Shown here one piece after another: positions 33,191 through 45,090 of a DNA stretch of 64,000 nucleotides. A model generated the notes under the pieces. That model was not told the origin of the DNA. It searched no databases and was given only the letters and a program-made list of their open reading frames with translations. The DNA is taken from positions 33,873,984 through 33,937,983 of the forward strand of contig OX578155.1 in the NCBI GenBank assembly GCA_951213105.1, written 5' to 3'. This DNA is from Amaurobius ferox (taxonomy: Eukaryota > Arthropoda > Arachnida > Araneae > Amaurobiidae). Numbering within the stretch: the stretch's first letter is position 1; each line of letters opens with the position of its first letter. The position numbers and the translations under genes were made by a program.

Positions 33191-35430
33191 TAGCCATTAC
33201 AGGTATGTCTGTTTTACTATATGTTCGCTAATGTTTCTGACAGTCGCTGCCAAAAAAAAATTAAATTTTTTTTGTAATTTTTGCAGTTTTTATCATTTTT
33301 CTTGCATCATACGTTAAGCCTTGTCATTCAATGTTCGTAGTATATGTTAACGGAAATGTAGGGGCAGAGTTTTGTAATTTATCGTGTTTTATACTTTTGT
33401 ATTTTATCATTTATTAAAGCATTGACATGCATACGTTATTGTTTTACGTAATTTCTGTCGGTAACCCTGTGATATTTTGTATTTGTTTTCATTTAATGTT
33501 CATAGCATATGTGAATATTGAATTGCTATCTCAAAACATTTTCTATCTAAAAAGTGTTTAACTTGTTTATTTATTAGGCTTCACTTATATTTATTTATTA
33601 TTTAGAAATTTTTTGCCATCAATATTTAATTTTGTCTGATCTGCAGTTTATGTTGGAATTGTGAATGTGGAGTGTACTATATGCTCCTTACTTTGTTTGC
33701 CAAGGAATTTGGAGTATTAATAGCAGTAGTTGCATATATTTAAGCTAAATCCTAGTGACCTAACTCTATTGCTTAGCGTATATGAAAAACCTGAACATAG
33801 TAGTTAGATTTCTTGGTGGGCTTTTTCATGACTAAAGGGCATGCTCTGTTGTATATTCAAATGTAAAGCTTATTTAGTACTTTCATAAAGAAGTATATTT
33901 AATATTATATTGTTCGTAACAGATTTACGGCTTACTTTTATATTTTGATTATTCTTTTTAAATTATTTAGTTTTTATTATAATTCATTGAATTTTAATAA
34001 CTAAAAATGCTAAGTGTGTTCCTGATGTCATTCCTGGTTGTTTTATTATAAAAATGGTTCCAAAGTTAGCAGCTTTAAATTTCCTGTTAATGAAGAACTA
34101 AAAAAAGTGGATTTTGTTAATATCTAGAACTAGCAAGTTTCAAAATATTCAAAGGTAAGCTCTATTTACTCATTAATAACATTAACCGGAAACTTGCCGT
34201 CTGGGAGACTGCTGCATTTACAAATCTTCCCTTTACACAAAAATGAACTTATCCTCAATCTTATCACTCCACCTAATTGTTACGCTATTAGTCCTCTCCC
34301 TCCCACCTCATTCGCAACACTTGCACATTCTTAGTTATTGAAAGAAAAAAATATTTTTATTAGATGCAGTCTGCTAGACGGTACGTTTCTGTTTACGTAA
34401 TTTTTTCCTGTGAAATATCTACATGACGGGACCGTCAAAGCTAGTATGGTGATAAACACTTTGAAGAGACTATTTTGCGATGGTTTAATGAAGTTGGAAA
34501 TGATGTTAGTGATATATAGATAGTATTTTAGAAGATGAATATATAAATTCCGAACATGAAAGTGATTCAACGTTGTCAGAAAAATCGGGTGAAAATGGAG
34601 AGATAAGAAATAATGAAAACTTAGTGGATATTAAATATATATATATATGGAAAACATCAGTACCGATGGTCTGTTTCAGAAGTTCGACCCTCGTCACGAA
34701 CAATAAAAACACAATATAATCATAAAAGTGCCAGTTTTATTAGGTATCTTTACAATGCATACATATATTGTGGTAAAAAGACTCTGACCGAATTGGGCTA
34801 CAATCTGAATACGGAAAATTTTCTAAACCAACGTAGTCTGTTTTGCACCTTGTTCAACCTATTTTTGGAGCAAATCGAAATGTTACTGCGGATAATTGGT
34901 TCTCGTTCATAGAACTTGTAGACATCCTATTGAAAAAACAAGCTAACTTACATCGGTACACTGAAAAGGAAACAAAAGAGAAATTCCACCCAAATTTTTA
35001 CCTAATAAAACAAGAGAAGTTGGATCAACATTATAAGGCTTTCGAGAGGAATCTAGAATAATTTCGCATATCAACAGGAAAGGTAAAGCAGCAGTACTCA
35101 TCTCTTCAATGCATGACAGAGTTTGCACTGATATTGAAACGCAGAAACCTGAAATTATCGCATATTATAATGCAAACAAAGGTGGAATAGATAGTCTTGA
35201 TGAGAAATGCTCCAAACATTCCTCAAGTCGTCGCACACGCAGATGGCCTTTAGCTGTTTTTTCCGCATTCTGGATGTTTCAATAGTAAATTCATACGTTT
35301 TATATCAGTGCTACAAGGATAATGAGGAAATAAAGGAAAAGTCTGTATTTGCGAAGTTATTAGCATCCACACTAGTCCAGGAACATATGGAAAGTCGACT
35401 CGAGAATTGCACATTATAATATCTCTAATC
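33190..35430 (+). mobile_element. Degenerate piggyBac-type element
   Basis: Non-coding left part 33190-33870 matches 45195-45735 and 47590-47690 inversely, and the transposase relic follows at 34540-35418. I could not identify exact termini or TTAA target sites. Confidence 0.65.
34540..35418 (+). pseudogene. piggyBac-type transposase relic (DDE_Tnp_1_7)
   Basis: The pieces lie in the family's order but in different frames: an acidic N-terminal stretch (ESDSTLSEKSGE), 'YGKHQYRW', then 'HLVQPIFGANRNVTADNWF' (34843 on) with the Asp of the conserved DNWF block. Next come 'IAYYNANKGGIDSLDE' with its Asp and 'SSRRTRRWPLAVF' (about 35150-35270). A last part, 'NSYVLYQ…KLLASTLVQEHMESRL', runs 35280-35400. 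This is the arrangement of piggyBac transposases, enzymes that cut and paste DNA at TTAA. Several stops and at least two frame changes, and loss of the segment between the two Asp blocks, make it non-functional. Confidence 0.85.
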
Positions 35431-35439
35431 TTTTTGAGG

Positions 35440-36330
35440 TAAGGATAAGAATTATTTCACTTACGCTATTTAATTCATTTAAATTTGTCTTTTTATTTCA
35501 ATTGCATCATTGTCTTATTTTTTTGCATGTATATATTTTAATATCGTATTGATAATTCTTTTTTGCATGATTTCAGTTATAAATCTAGATGATGTCTTAC
35601 TTGGGCAGCATCGATTTTTTTTATTATGTGGTCTACGTTTTGATACTTTTTAATTTTTATTGAGGAACGAAGACAATTAGAGACCATTATTTGCTTTCCT
35701 TGCAGTATGTATATACATATATGTTATGTATATTTTTATTGTTTATAATGAAAATAAAGCATATTTGTTTCTCTTTTCTATAAGTATTTATTATTTCTTT
35801 ACTTGCAATATATTTATAGTATTCTGACAGTGTAGTAAAAATTGTATCGTCCATTGTCGAATTTTGAAATTCAAGCTTTATCATAACCGATAACTTTATG
35901 ATTTTCATAAAAATGTCACATATTTCGCCAATTTGGTAAAAGAGTAATTGAGAAACAGGGCCAGTAACAGAAACATATTTGAGTAAATGGTAAGGAAACT
36001 CTGCTCGTACCTTGCTATGCTTATAAATATGAATATCAATCATCCCCATGGGAACAGCTGAAAATAATTCTTGGATGGACTGTGAAATGTGAATCAAAAT
36101 ATAAATTTCCTAAACAGTTGCCTATGTGATATTGTGCCTCTGCATATATCTAACAGTTCATACATAGTTTCAATGGTTGATGAGTATTATATATTTCCAG
36201 CATTTGTTTACAACATTTAGCAATAAACACTAGTTGAATACCTGTTAAAAATCAACGATCTCACAAATAAGCTACCCCTGAATAATGTAAATAGTTTAAT
36301 AATTCGTGTTTCACATTTATTTGACATATA
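35440..36330. other. No assigned gene
   Basis: A minus-strand frame of 136 codons (35687-36097) is long for such AT-rich DNA but shows no recognisable domain, signal or neighbour support. Confidence 0.4.
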
Positions 36331-37490
36331 TTTTCAAACTATCTACCCGTATACAAAATGCGAAGTTTCTATGCTATTGCGATGCATATTTTTTCTATCC
36401 CTTCACCTTTCGAATGTTTTTCTGTGTAAACCCCCCCCCCCCCTAAATGAACATTTTTGAAAAGTTGTATTGAGTTTTTTATCAAATGATTAGCCCATCT
36501 ACTAAATGTCAAGCCTCTATCACATTGTAAAGGAGGTGTTTTTCATCTGTTCATCAAATCAAATGTTTTAGTATGCCGCACCCCTTATAATAGCTAATGT
36601 TGGAATACTGAAATTGCCACTTTCTTCCTTCCCAACTATTTACCCATGCATCAAATTTGAAGTTATCTTATCGCAAAGTATGCCTTTTATATCATTTCAC
36701 CTTTCGAATGTTTTTGTGTGGAGTATCCACCCCCTTAAATATACATTTAAAAAAAAACCATTCTTCTTGGGTTTTCTATCAGATGATTCACCGATATACC
36801 TCTATCGCGTTTTTAAAGTGGTATTTCTCTTTTATTCCGAAAATTGAACATTTTGGTGTAGAAAATATTGGAAAACTGAAATTGTACACTTTTTCCCTTC
36901 CAAACAATCTTCCCATACACCAGATTTGAAATATTTCTCATTCTGAAGCGTGTTTTTTTTTTTATCAATTAACCTATATTCGTCTATCATATCAGTATAT
37001 TCATGTTGGGTGTTTTCATTAAATGATTTGCACCATATACCAAATTTCAAGGCTTTATAAAATTTTAAAGGAGTTGTTTCTCATTTATTCGGCAAATCGA
37101 ACATTTTGGTGTGCGGCACCCCCTTAAGTAGAAAATATTGGAAATCTGAAATTATACACTTTTTTCCTTTCGAAAGATTTACCTGTGCGGCACCCCCTTA
37201 AGTAGAAAATATTGGAAATCTGAAATTATACACTTTTTTCCTTTCGAACGATTTACCTGTACACCAAATTTGAAGTCTATGTTATCGCAAAGCATGCTTT
37301 TCTATCATTTCACTTTTCAAACGTTTTGGTGTGGATCACCCTCTCTTCGGAAAATAAGATTTTTTCCAGGGGTTTTTATTGAACGATCGAGCCATGTACC
37401 AGGTTGCAAGTCTATCTATTTGAGAAGTGCCTAAAAAAAGCATGACAGATAAACAGACGGACACTTGGCAATTAGTATATATAGATTTTT
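36330..37490 (+). repeat. Degenerate ~250-bp repeats with 'ATACACCAAATTTGAAGTC' and 'CACCCCCTTAAGTAGAAAAT' phrases
   Basis: The phrase group (caccaaatttgaag / atcgcaaagcatg / tttcacctttcgaa / tttggtgtg / cacccccttaag / tttttatc-aa-tgat) returns about five times, with a recent 70-bp duplication at 37108-37180 and 37183-37255. It ends in 'gacagataaacagacggaca' and 'agtatatata', a terminus style common to unclassified arthropod repeats. It contains a C13 tract at 36431-36443. No coding content. Confidence 0.6.
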
Positions 37491-37910
37491 TATGTATTTC
37501 CAGGTGTTACTCTGGAGTTTTGATTACTTTTATCAAATGAAATCTTTCGTAAAATGGTGTTTTTATCTGCTACATTTTATTTTGACTTTCTATTTGAAAA
37601 ATTTGATTTAATTTATAAATTCTCAAATTCCAAAGATCATTGTTTTGGAAAAGTAGTTTTCATTACAATTAGTAAACCATAATTTTTTATTTTGACATCG
37701 TCAGAACTCATGATCGCCAAATTGAATTTTTTTTTCAAAACGTGATAGTGACAATCAGCCCCTGTGTATTCCCAATGATCAGTTTTAAAATTTTAAAAAT
37801 GACAAGTGAAAACTTATTGATAATTTATACAATTGAACAAAAAAATACTAAAAATAATAAATAAAAAATTCATCGAAGAAAAGGAATGCATTCATTTTGC
37901 AAAAACATAA

Positions 37911-37975
37911 ATACAATAGAGTCCCTATTATCCAAGCTAATGTGGATTGAAAACAGATTGGATAATGTCACATTC
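37911..37975. repeat. Possible Tigger/pogo-type transposon end
   Basis: 'gagtccctattatccaagct' resembles the 'CAGTAGAGTC…TATCCGA' ends of Tigger-like elements, and 'gattggataatg' just downstream is its inverse in part. The body is not recognisable. Confidence 0.3.
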
Positions 37976-37999
37976 AGTTAACATGGAAAAAAGTTTGTA

Positions 38000-39650
38000 T
38001 ACTTCAAACTATAATATAGCGCTGATATTTGTGACAGTGTTCCCCTTCCTATCAAGGACCTCCTTGTTTCTGTTCTTAAGGAAATATAAACTATAAGAAA
38101 AAGAATATGTACAATAAATACTTAAATATTATCCTAAAGTTATCGGTTGAATAGGTTATTATTAATATTTGGCAAATTTTTCAGACTTGTTTGGCTATTT
38201 TTAGATAATATTTGACAACACTTGTATCAATAGTGTGATGTGTTTTGAAGATGTCCGTTATTGAAGAGGAAGGGAAATTTTGCTGCTGAATCTGCTTCAC
38301 CCACTTCTAAAGTCACAAGTCGCCACTATTGGCTTCAAAAAATAATTTTTCAATGTGTTCTACTTTAAAGAAGTCACTTTTTCCATGGTGACACCTTACC
38401 TATCTCATAAATTTTGACAACCTCCCCCCCCACCCCCCACCACAATTGAAAAACAATATATCTTCATAACATATGTACTCTTCGTAAGATGACTGAAAAC
38501 AACCATACATTATATACAGTGTTGTTTACATTTTATATGAGATAAAAGAAATATATTTCCAAGCAAAGAAAATAAAAACAAGCATATTTTTATCCTTAAT
38601 ATTAGTGGCTCACTAGCATGTGCCTGGTGAGGCTTATAAATTTCTTTTATGTTGGGTCGAATGTGGAATAAGTTCACACGTATTTTTTCATTCAGTATTT
38701 TTAAGCTGCCACATTTCACTGTTTTAATATTGGTCACCATAGAAAATCCTGCTTTGCAAGTCTATGTGGTCGAAAACTTATTCACCATAAAAAATAAACA
38801 TTTGTTCATAGCATTTAAATTTGTACTAAAGCTTATGTATAAATAATATTTTTTTTAATTTATAGTATATATTAAAAAAAAAATCATAGAATAATTCAAA
38901 TTGTTTTATTTACCTCAAATAATACATGCATAAAATCGATAGCCAAAGGGCAACAAAGATATGATTATAGCGGGAAGTGACAAATTTTGAAGGAAGAAAT
39001 TTAATATTTATTCTGCTTATATAAAAAAAAAATACCTTCACTATTTATTGTTTGAATATTTGAAATAATCATACCTCAAAATCATGCTTAAATTTGATGT
39101 TCAAAACTATGAAAGTGTGAACTAAGAAAATAAGAAGCCATATCTTACAGTAATGTTACTATTTACAATTTAAATACAACCAAATTCTCAGAAAAGAAGT
39201 GAATTTAAGTCTTTATTGAGCTTTCCTCCTATACACACTTATTTACACAGTAATAAAATTTTCTCTTACCTTTCTATAAAGCATAATTATTCATATTTTA
39301 TTTTGAAATTTCCTTGTTTCCTGAGCAAATCATTGTCAATATAACTTAATTTTTCACTAAATATAGTAAAGTAGTATAAATATAGTATATAGTTAAATAT
39401 AGTAAGTAGAAAAGTAAAGAAACCTATTTGCATTTAAAAAGTAAACACACTTTTAAAATTGTCAAACATCAAAGACCACCATTATGAGAGATCAATTTTA
39501 TTTTTCTATAGCGATCAATGCACAGTGCTTCAACACTTTCAACATATTTTATCTTTATATTGATGCATCAATAGTATTGATTTGGCAATGAACTGATGTA
39601 TTGAAATTTGTACAATGCTTCGTTCACCCACAATTATTTTTAAAAATAAT
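38000..39650. other. No gene seen
   Basis: AT-rich sequence with a C/A-rich patch at 38421-38441. Only short random frames. Confidence 0.5.
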
Positions 39651-39659
39651 ATAAATGGT

Positions 39660-40030
39660 ATATTTTGCATATGGCGATCTTTCAGAAATGGTTAATTTTT
39701 CTGAAATCTAGATAAATGATGGCAGTTAGTGACAAAGTGCTGCAAAAAATTACAAAAACTTTATAAACAAGTCATGTTGAATTTAAAAAAAGTATCAAGC
39801 ACATCTATAGTCATTGACCTAGCATGTGATATTTGGTTTGTAGTTTTACATAGAGTCTTCAACAAGATCTTGGATTCACAGTAAAAAAGATTTTAGATAT
39901 AATATATAGGTATGCAGCTATATAATTGAGTAAAGCATACACACACAATACTTTCATAAAATATAATTACTTAAGATTAAAGATCATTTTTACATTCCCT
40001 ATAATACATAGTACACATATATTAAAAGTA
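39660..40030 (+). repeat. Direct repeat, left copy, flanking the full-length Jockey
   Basis: It aligns with 44140-44440 over about 300 bp (shared: 'tttcagaaatg', 'tatcaagcacatct', 'ttggattcacagtaaaaaa'/'ttagattcacagtaaaaaa', 'aagattaaagat'). The Jockey insertion lies between the copies, but its own target duplication is only 12 bp, so this larger repeat pre-dates it. Confidence 0.7.
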
Positions 40031-40669
40031 TTGTAATAAGCCATAAATCAAAACAAAATTTTGATTGTATTTACATGTGCATATTTTGATCAAACTTCAT
40101 CATTTTCAGTGCTATGACTGTTTGCATGTGTATATGGTATCTATCTGTGTTATTGCAATGAATGTATGTTATATTTATATTTGGGCATATAAGAAATTTT
40201 TGTGTTACTCAAATTATGAGCTACAGTTTGAATAATTTATGCATGTTTTCTAAACTCTAAATATCAAAATGAAAGTTCTTCATTTTGATTGATAATCATA
40301 TGACTTTTGTAAAAATGAAAAGTATCATGTGACTTTTGTAAAAGTTTTGTAGTAGTGTCGTACAAGACAGAGCACCAGGCGCGAAGCGCCTTTAATCTCC
40401 AGTTTCAATATGTGGTTCTTATCGTCAAACTGTGACATTAATTCAGTGACCCTAATTGGAGGTTCGAGGTTTTTATTTACTACTTTTTATTATTTGTCCT
40501 AGCTCCTAGTGTGGCAGTTTGTTGCACATTTAGAGTTTAAGCAGTTTGGGGGGTTGATGCAGATCTAAGGGTTACCTAGCGTTTTGGCAGTTTAGAGTTT
40601 AGAATATTTTTTTTATAAAATAAAAGTCGCGAGTTTTATTTAAAAATCAGATGTTTGAGGTGGGATCTT

Positions 40670-43357
40670 TTAATTCCGATTATCGATGTTTAGAACAGCG
40701 CGGGGTCTCTTACGAGATTTGGCCGTGCGATGATCATAGTCATGCAGATTGAATAACAGTTCGTTTGGGACGGATGGCAAATTTCTGTAAAATTTAAGCG
40801 CTAGCTTTTTAATTTGGGCTCTAACAGTTTTTATTTTGAAGTCATTCCTAATTACCGAGTTTCTTAAGTACCTGGGAGCTTTCCTGATAATCCGTAGGAT
40901 TTTGTTTTGTTTTGTCTCTAGGAGGTCTATTGTAGTTTTACAGGCATATCCCCATACGGGTGCTGCATACAGCATTCCCGGGCGGATGACCGATTTATAA
41001 ATTAGAAGTTTATTTTGATAACTTAGATTTCCGTTTCCTATCATTGGGTATAAGGCTCCTGTGGCCATGTACGCTTTTTTGATTAAGTTCGTTACGTGCT
41101 GTTTCCAGGTTAGGTGGGAATCTATCGTTACACCTAGGTATTTAGTAGATTTTTCCGCTTTTAGGGCATGGTTGTTTATGTACAGAGGCGGCGGAGGTTT
41201 ACGTTTTCTAGAGAAATAAATCCAATGACATTTATTGGGGTTTAATTTTATTCGCCATTTTTCCAGCCAAGTTTGGAGTATGTCTAAGTGTTGTTGTAGC
41301 TGTCTGTGCATTACTGAGACATAGGGGTGTTTTGCAAGTATCGCACTGTCGTCTGCATAGAGTGCCAGCTCTGTGTTTGGAGTCCTAGGGATGTCGTTCA
41401 GGTATATGTTAAAGAGTGTCGGGCCCAGGATAGAACCTTGCGGTACACTACTTTTAATGAGCTTGGGTGTAGATAAGTTACCTCCTACTCTGACCTGAAA
41501 GTGTCTGTTATTTAAGTATGAGATTAAAAGTTTGACAAGAGCGTCAGGGACTTTTAAAGTGATCAATTTGTACGCTAATCCACACTGCCATACTTTATCA
41601 AAGGCTTTTTGTATGTCCAGAAAAATCGCAGCTGTGGGTGTCTTGTTATTGAGACCAGAAGATATGTACTCTACCACTCTCAGCAATTGATGAGTGGTGG
41701 AGTGCTTTGGCCGAAATCCAAACTGCTCCGGAATGATAATGTCATTCTCACTAAGGTGCGTGTTCAGTCTCTTAAGAATAATTTTCTCAGTAATTTTACT
41801 AAGTGTCGGTAGCAAGCTAATTGGTCTGTAGTTGGCTGGAATTGTGGCATCCTCACCAGGCTTATGGATTGTTATAATTATCGCTTCCTTCCATTCTTTG
41901 GGGAAATAGTTTAGTTTTAATATTTTATTTATTAAGATAGTCAAGTAACATATTACGTTTAAGGGTAGGTTTTTAACCGCAATATTTCTGATTTTGTCGT
42001 GCCCTGGGCTTATACGGTTTTTGAGATTTTTAATAATTTCTACTATCTCCTGCGGGGTAGCTGGGTCAATCTCAGCCGTTACTGGGGAATTCCTGAAGTT
42101 ATTTAAAGTTTGACTAACCATTCTTAGGGTGTCCTGACACATTAGATCGTGGTTTGGTTGGAATTGTTTTTCATAATGGCTTGCGAGCGCCTCGGCTTTT
42201 TCCTCGTCTGAGTACGCGATTTTAGCACCATCTATTAGTGGCGGGAGCTTAATTTGAGGTTTCCTGAGTCTTTTTGCGAATTGCCAGAGCGATACGTCTT
42301 CTGGGCTAAGGGATTCGATTAGTTCTTTATACTGTTGCTGCTTTTCTGCGACAATTTTTTCCCTGACTTTGCACGTGAGTCTGTTAAGCTCCCTTTTAAG
42401 GGCGGGGTCTCTGTTAGCCTGCCATGTCTTACGTATTCTATTCCTTTGCCTGACTAATTGTTTGACATGGTGGGAAAGTGTGGGCATTTTTGGAGACTCA
42501 CGATGTGTTGTAGCAGAGGCAATTGCTCTCTTGATTTCTGTTGTGAGTGTGTGCGTGGCAGAGTCAATATCCGCCGTGCTCATTATGTTAGGTACTGCTA
42601 AGTGCGGCTCGAAGAGTGCTCTTTTGAATACTTCCCAGTTGACCCTCTCTTGTCCCAAAGAGGCTGGAAGAGGCGTGTTCAGGTCGAATGTCACCAGTAC
42701 CGGTAGATGATCCGAGTCAAATTCATCCAGGGTACTAATAGTGTGAGCGTAATCTATGTTCCGCGTTAGGACAAAGTCTATGAATGAGCCGTTGGCGCCT
42801 GAGAAGCAGGTTGGTGTCGACGGTACAATAATGTTAGTGTTTGTAGTGTTCAGCAGTCTGTGTATCTGTGTACCGCGTGAATTGGCTCTCCTACAGCCCC
42901 ACGCTCGATGGTGTGCGTTGAAGTCGCCTGCGAGTATCGTGTTTGGATATTGCGCGAAAAGCAGTTCCAGTTGCGCAGCTACATCTACCCTACTCATATT
43001 TTTGACATATGTTGAGGTAAGGATAAACGGGCTAGTATTATTAATTTTAATTTTTATACTAGTATTTTCTATACTTTGAAGATTTATGCTTTTTAGTTCC
43101 TCGTGAGGAATATTTCTTTTAATGTATATTGCTGTTCCTCCATGGGGCGTTCTAGCATTAGTATTTGAGCTAAGATTATGATAACCAGAGTAGTTGGCTA
43201 TGTTTAGTTTTTTACTTTCTCTAACTTTAGTTTCCTGAATTAATAAGGCGTCTACTTCATTTTCGTTCACATAGTTCCTAAGTTCATTTATTCTTGGAGA
43301 TATGCCGTTCGCATTCCAAAATATTATTTTAAAGGATTCTTTTTGGGACCTAGCCAT
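40670..43357 (-). CDS. Jockey ORF2: endonuclease / reverse transcriptase
   Basis: The frame is open to 43375 (901 codons). The start is better placed at the second ATG, 43357, because there ATGGCTAG overlaps the ORF1 stop, the usual Jockey arrangement. Numbering here is from the upstream Met. An apurinic-type endonuclease occupies residues 16-230: WNANGI, the catalytic Glu in IQET (48), GDFNAHH (150-156) and SDHLP (221-225). A linker with QRNR…TWQA follows. Reverse transcriptase spans about 440-760: ANYRPIS (514-520), LDIQKAFDKV with Asp 587, PQGSILGP, and YADD 673-676. The C-terminal region is typical of Jockey. It nicks target DNA and copies its RNA from the nick. All catalytic residues looked for are present, so the enzyme may be functional although the element is 5'-truncated. 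Confidence 0.93.
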   Translation of the reverse strand: MARSQKESFKIIFWNANGISPRINELRNYVNENEVDALLIQETKVRESKKLNIANYSGYHNLSSNTNARTPHGGTAIYIKRNIPHEELKSINLQSIENTSIKIKINNTSPFILTSTYVKNMSRVDVAAQLELLFAQYPNTILAGDFNAHHRAWGCRRANSRGTQIHRLLNTTNTNIIVPSTPTCFSGANGSFIDFVLTRNIDYAHTISTLDEFDSDHLPVLVTFDLNTPLPASLGQERVNWEVFKRALFEPHLAVPNIMSTADIDSATHTLTTEIKRAIASATTHRESPKMPTLSHHVKQLVRQRNRIRKTWQANRDPALKRELNRLTCKVREKIVAEKQQQYKELIESLSPEDVSLWQFAKRLRKPQIKLPPLIDGAKIAYSDEEKAEALASHYEKQFQPNHDLMCQDTLRMVSQTLNNFRNSPVTAEIDPATPQEIVEIIKNLKNRISPGHDKIRNIAVKNLPLNVICYLTILINKILKLNYFPKEWKEAIIITIHKPGEDATIPANYRPISLLPTLSKITEKIILKRLNTHLSENDIIIPEQFGFRPKHSTTHQLLRVVEYISSGLNNKTPTAAIFLDIQKAFDKVWQCGLAYKLITLKVPDALVKLLISYLNNRHFQVRVGGNLSTPKLIKSSVPQGSILGPTLFNIYLNDIPRTPNTELALYADDSAILAKHPYVSVMHRQLQQHLDILQTWLEKWRIKLNPNKCHWIYFSRKRKPPPPLYINNHALKAEKSTKYLGVTIDSHLTWKQHVTNLIKKAYMATGALYPMIGNGNLSYQNKLLIYKSVIRPGMLYAAPVWGYACKTTIDLLETKQNKILRIIRKAPRYLRNSVIRNDFKIKTVRAQIKKLALKFYRNLPSVPNELLFNLHDYDHRTAKSRKRPRAVLNIDNRN

Positions 43358-44088
43358 GACGGGTTTGATTCTCACTGTTACTTTTAAAATCCGCGATTAT
43401 TTTAAGGGCCTCAAAGACCATTACCATTGGATCGCTCTTTTTTTGCACTAGTTCTGCGAACTGCATCAACAGACGTTTTATGTCGTCTAGATTAAACATG
43501 CTGATAAATCCTCTGATGAGGTTGAGGATATCCTCCATCTTTTCAGCATCAGATATATCAGCATGTTCAGTCTCGGCTTCCATTTCCTCAGCCTCAACCG
43601 CGGTTTGCACTTTTTTGTGAGTGTCCTTTTGGAACTCGATAGTTTTTTGTTTTTTTCCATCCGTTTTAGCTAACAGCTGGGTTTGCGCGAGCTCTTCTTC
43701 CTCCCTGACTCGTTTAGTATCTTTCCATTCCTTAACTTTCCCATCCAGTCTATCCTTTGCCTCCTTTGCCTGTCTGGCTTTTTCTAACTCCGATCTCTTT
43801 TTAATTGCAGCTGTAGCTGCTCTAACTTCCTCCAGAGTCAATTCTCTGGAGGTCGAAGGTTTGGGGGCCTGCTCTTGCACCGATCTGGTAGGTGCTGTAG
43901 GTTGGTGCCTGTTTAACTGTGGCACTATGTGCGAGGAGCCCTGAGGGGGTGCCTGGGGGTTTGGTCCGAGGACCTTTTGCCTCCAAGGGGGTATCTGATT
44001 TTTTGGGGGAGGGGGGGCATACCCCGGTGCCTTTCCCTTGTTCCAGGGGTTCTTCGGGCATTGCCTGAAGTTCGCCGGGTGGTCTCCA
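43350..44088 (-). pseudogene. Jockey ORF1 (gag-like), 5'-truncated
   Basis: The frame enters from flanking DNA (first Met at 44117). Element sequence begins at 44088 in the last zinc knuckle, with the text NGDHPANFRQCPKNPW, where the two upstream Cys are missing. A Pro-rich stretch (PPPPKNQIPPW) follows, then a charged Lys/Glu-rich region with coiled-coil character (EVRAATAAIKKRSELEKARQ) and a C-terminal segment. ORF1 products bind element RNA in ribonucleoprotein particles. It ends at 43350, overlapping ORF2 by eight bases. The missing N-terminal two thirds make this copy non-autonomous. Confidence 0.85.
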
Positions 44089-44139
44089 TTTTGTAAAAGT
44101 GATACAAATATAAACACAACACTGTAGTATATTGCAACA

Positions 44140-44440
44140 CTTTCAGAAATGATTGTTTTCTTGATATCGCTTTAAATGATGCCAATTGAGACAAAAATAC
44201 TGCAAAAAGTTACAAAAGCTTTATACTTAAATAAGGCGGGATCGAATTAAAATAAATGTATCAAGCACATCTTTAGTGATGACTTACTGTGATATTTTGT
44301 TTGTATTTTTGCATTGAATATTAGACAATATCTTAGATTCACAGTAAAAAATATTACATAAATATATGCAGATCCTAATTGAGTAAATCATACAAAATAC
44401 TTACATAAAATGTCATACATAAGATTAAAGATAAAGTTAT
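44140..44440 (+). repeat. Direct repeat, right copy, flanking the full-length Jockey
   Basis: Partner of 39660-40030; see there. Confidence 0.7.
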
Positions 44441-44964
44441 TTCTCTATTTAGCATATGCATGATAATTTAGCAACAGTTTCAATATAATAACAACAGTTT
44501 ATAAATTTCGCTTGTAATTCTAAATCTTTTATCGGTTGCTCAGCCTCCCTAGTCAAAAATCTCATGCTATAGCATAGAATTGCAGATAAATTTAAATGAA
44601 ATTATCTTTTTACAATAAGAAATTAATGCTTTATGCAATGTACACTGTATTGGCAAGTGAAAATTTTTTGGTGAGTGAACTCGAAGCTGAAATTTCTTAT
44701 CGTGCTATACATATTAAAATTAGAAATACATAATAAAATCCGATAAAGTATTCAGGGCTATCAACTGAGCAGGGGAAAATACCCAAAAGGTTTGGGGACA
44801 AGGACTGCATAAAGTTTATGAATAAAAAGCAATAACTTGTAAAATAGGGAGTAGTAGAGTGCTTGCACATTTGCTACAAAGGGTCCTAAAAACTTTGTCA
44901 GCAGCAGTGAAATTATTTCTAATGGTTGGATAACCTTATCTTAATATCCTGTTTAGAACAGATG

Positions 44965-45090
44965 TCATGATTATTTTCCCTGCATACATAGTATTATATA
45001 TAGGGATAGTTCTGTAATGGGGGTCGAATGTTTTGAATTTGAGTTTTCGATGGAATAGCACATTTAAAAGCTTAATGCGTGATACAAGAA
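44965..45090 (+). repeat. Diverged copy of the ACTTTCC-palindrome family
   Basis: 'tttccctgcatacatagtat' followed by 'tatatagggatagt', then 'gggggtcgaatg' and 'gagttttcgatgg', matches the order of motifs at 24690-24780 and 24970-25030. Confidence 0.5.

Larger units (their letters stand above)
40346..44088 (-). mobile_element. Jockey-clade LINE, nearly full length, 12-bp target-site duplication
   Basis: TTTTGTAAAAGT at 40334-40345 and 44089-44100 marks the target duplication. The element on the minus strand has partial ORF1 (gag), complete ORF2 (endonuclease plus reverse transcriptase) and a 3' UTR shared with the copy at 14.4 kb (the phrase 'gcgcgaagcgcctttaatctc' ends both). It is 5'-truncated within the last CCHC knuckle of ORF1, so it lacks the internal promoter and most of the gag knuckles. 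Confidence 0.92.

Noticed and set aside
35687..36097. Minus-strand frame of 136 codons
   Set aside because: Long for AT-rich DNA, but no domain, no homologous copy and no context; kept only as unassigned.
42369..44061. Plus-strand frames over the Jockey copies (also 14909-16675)
   Set aside because: Overlap the well-supported minus-strand ORF1/ORF2 in other frames.
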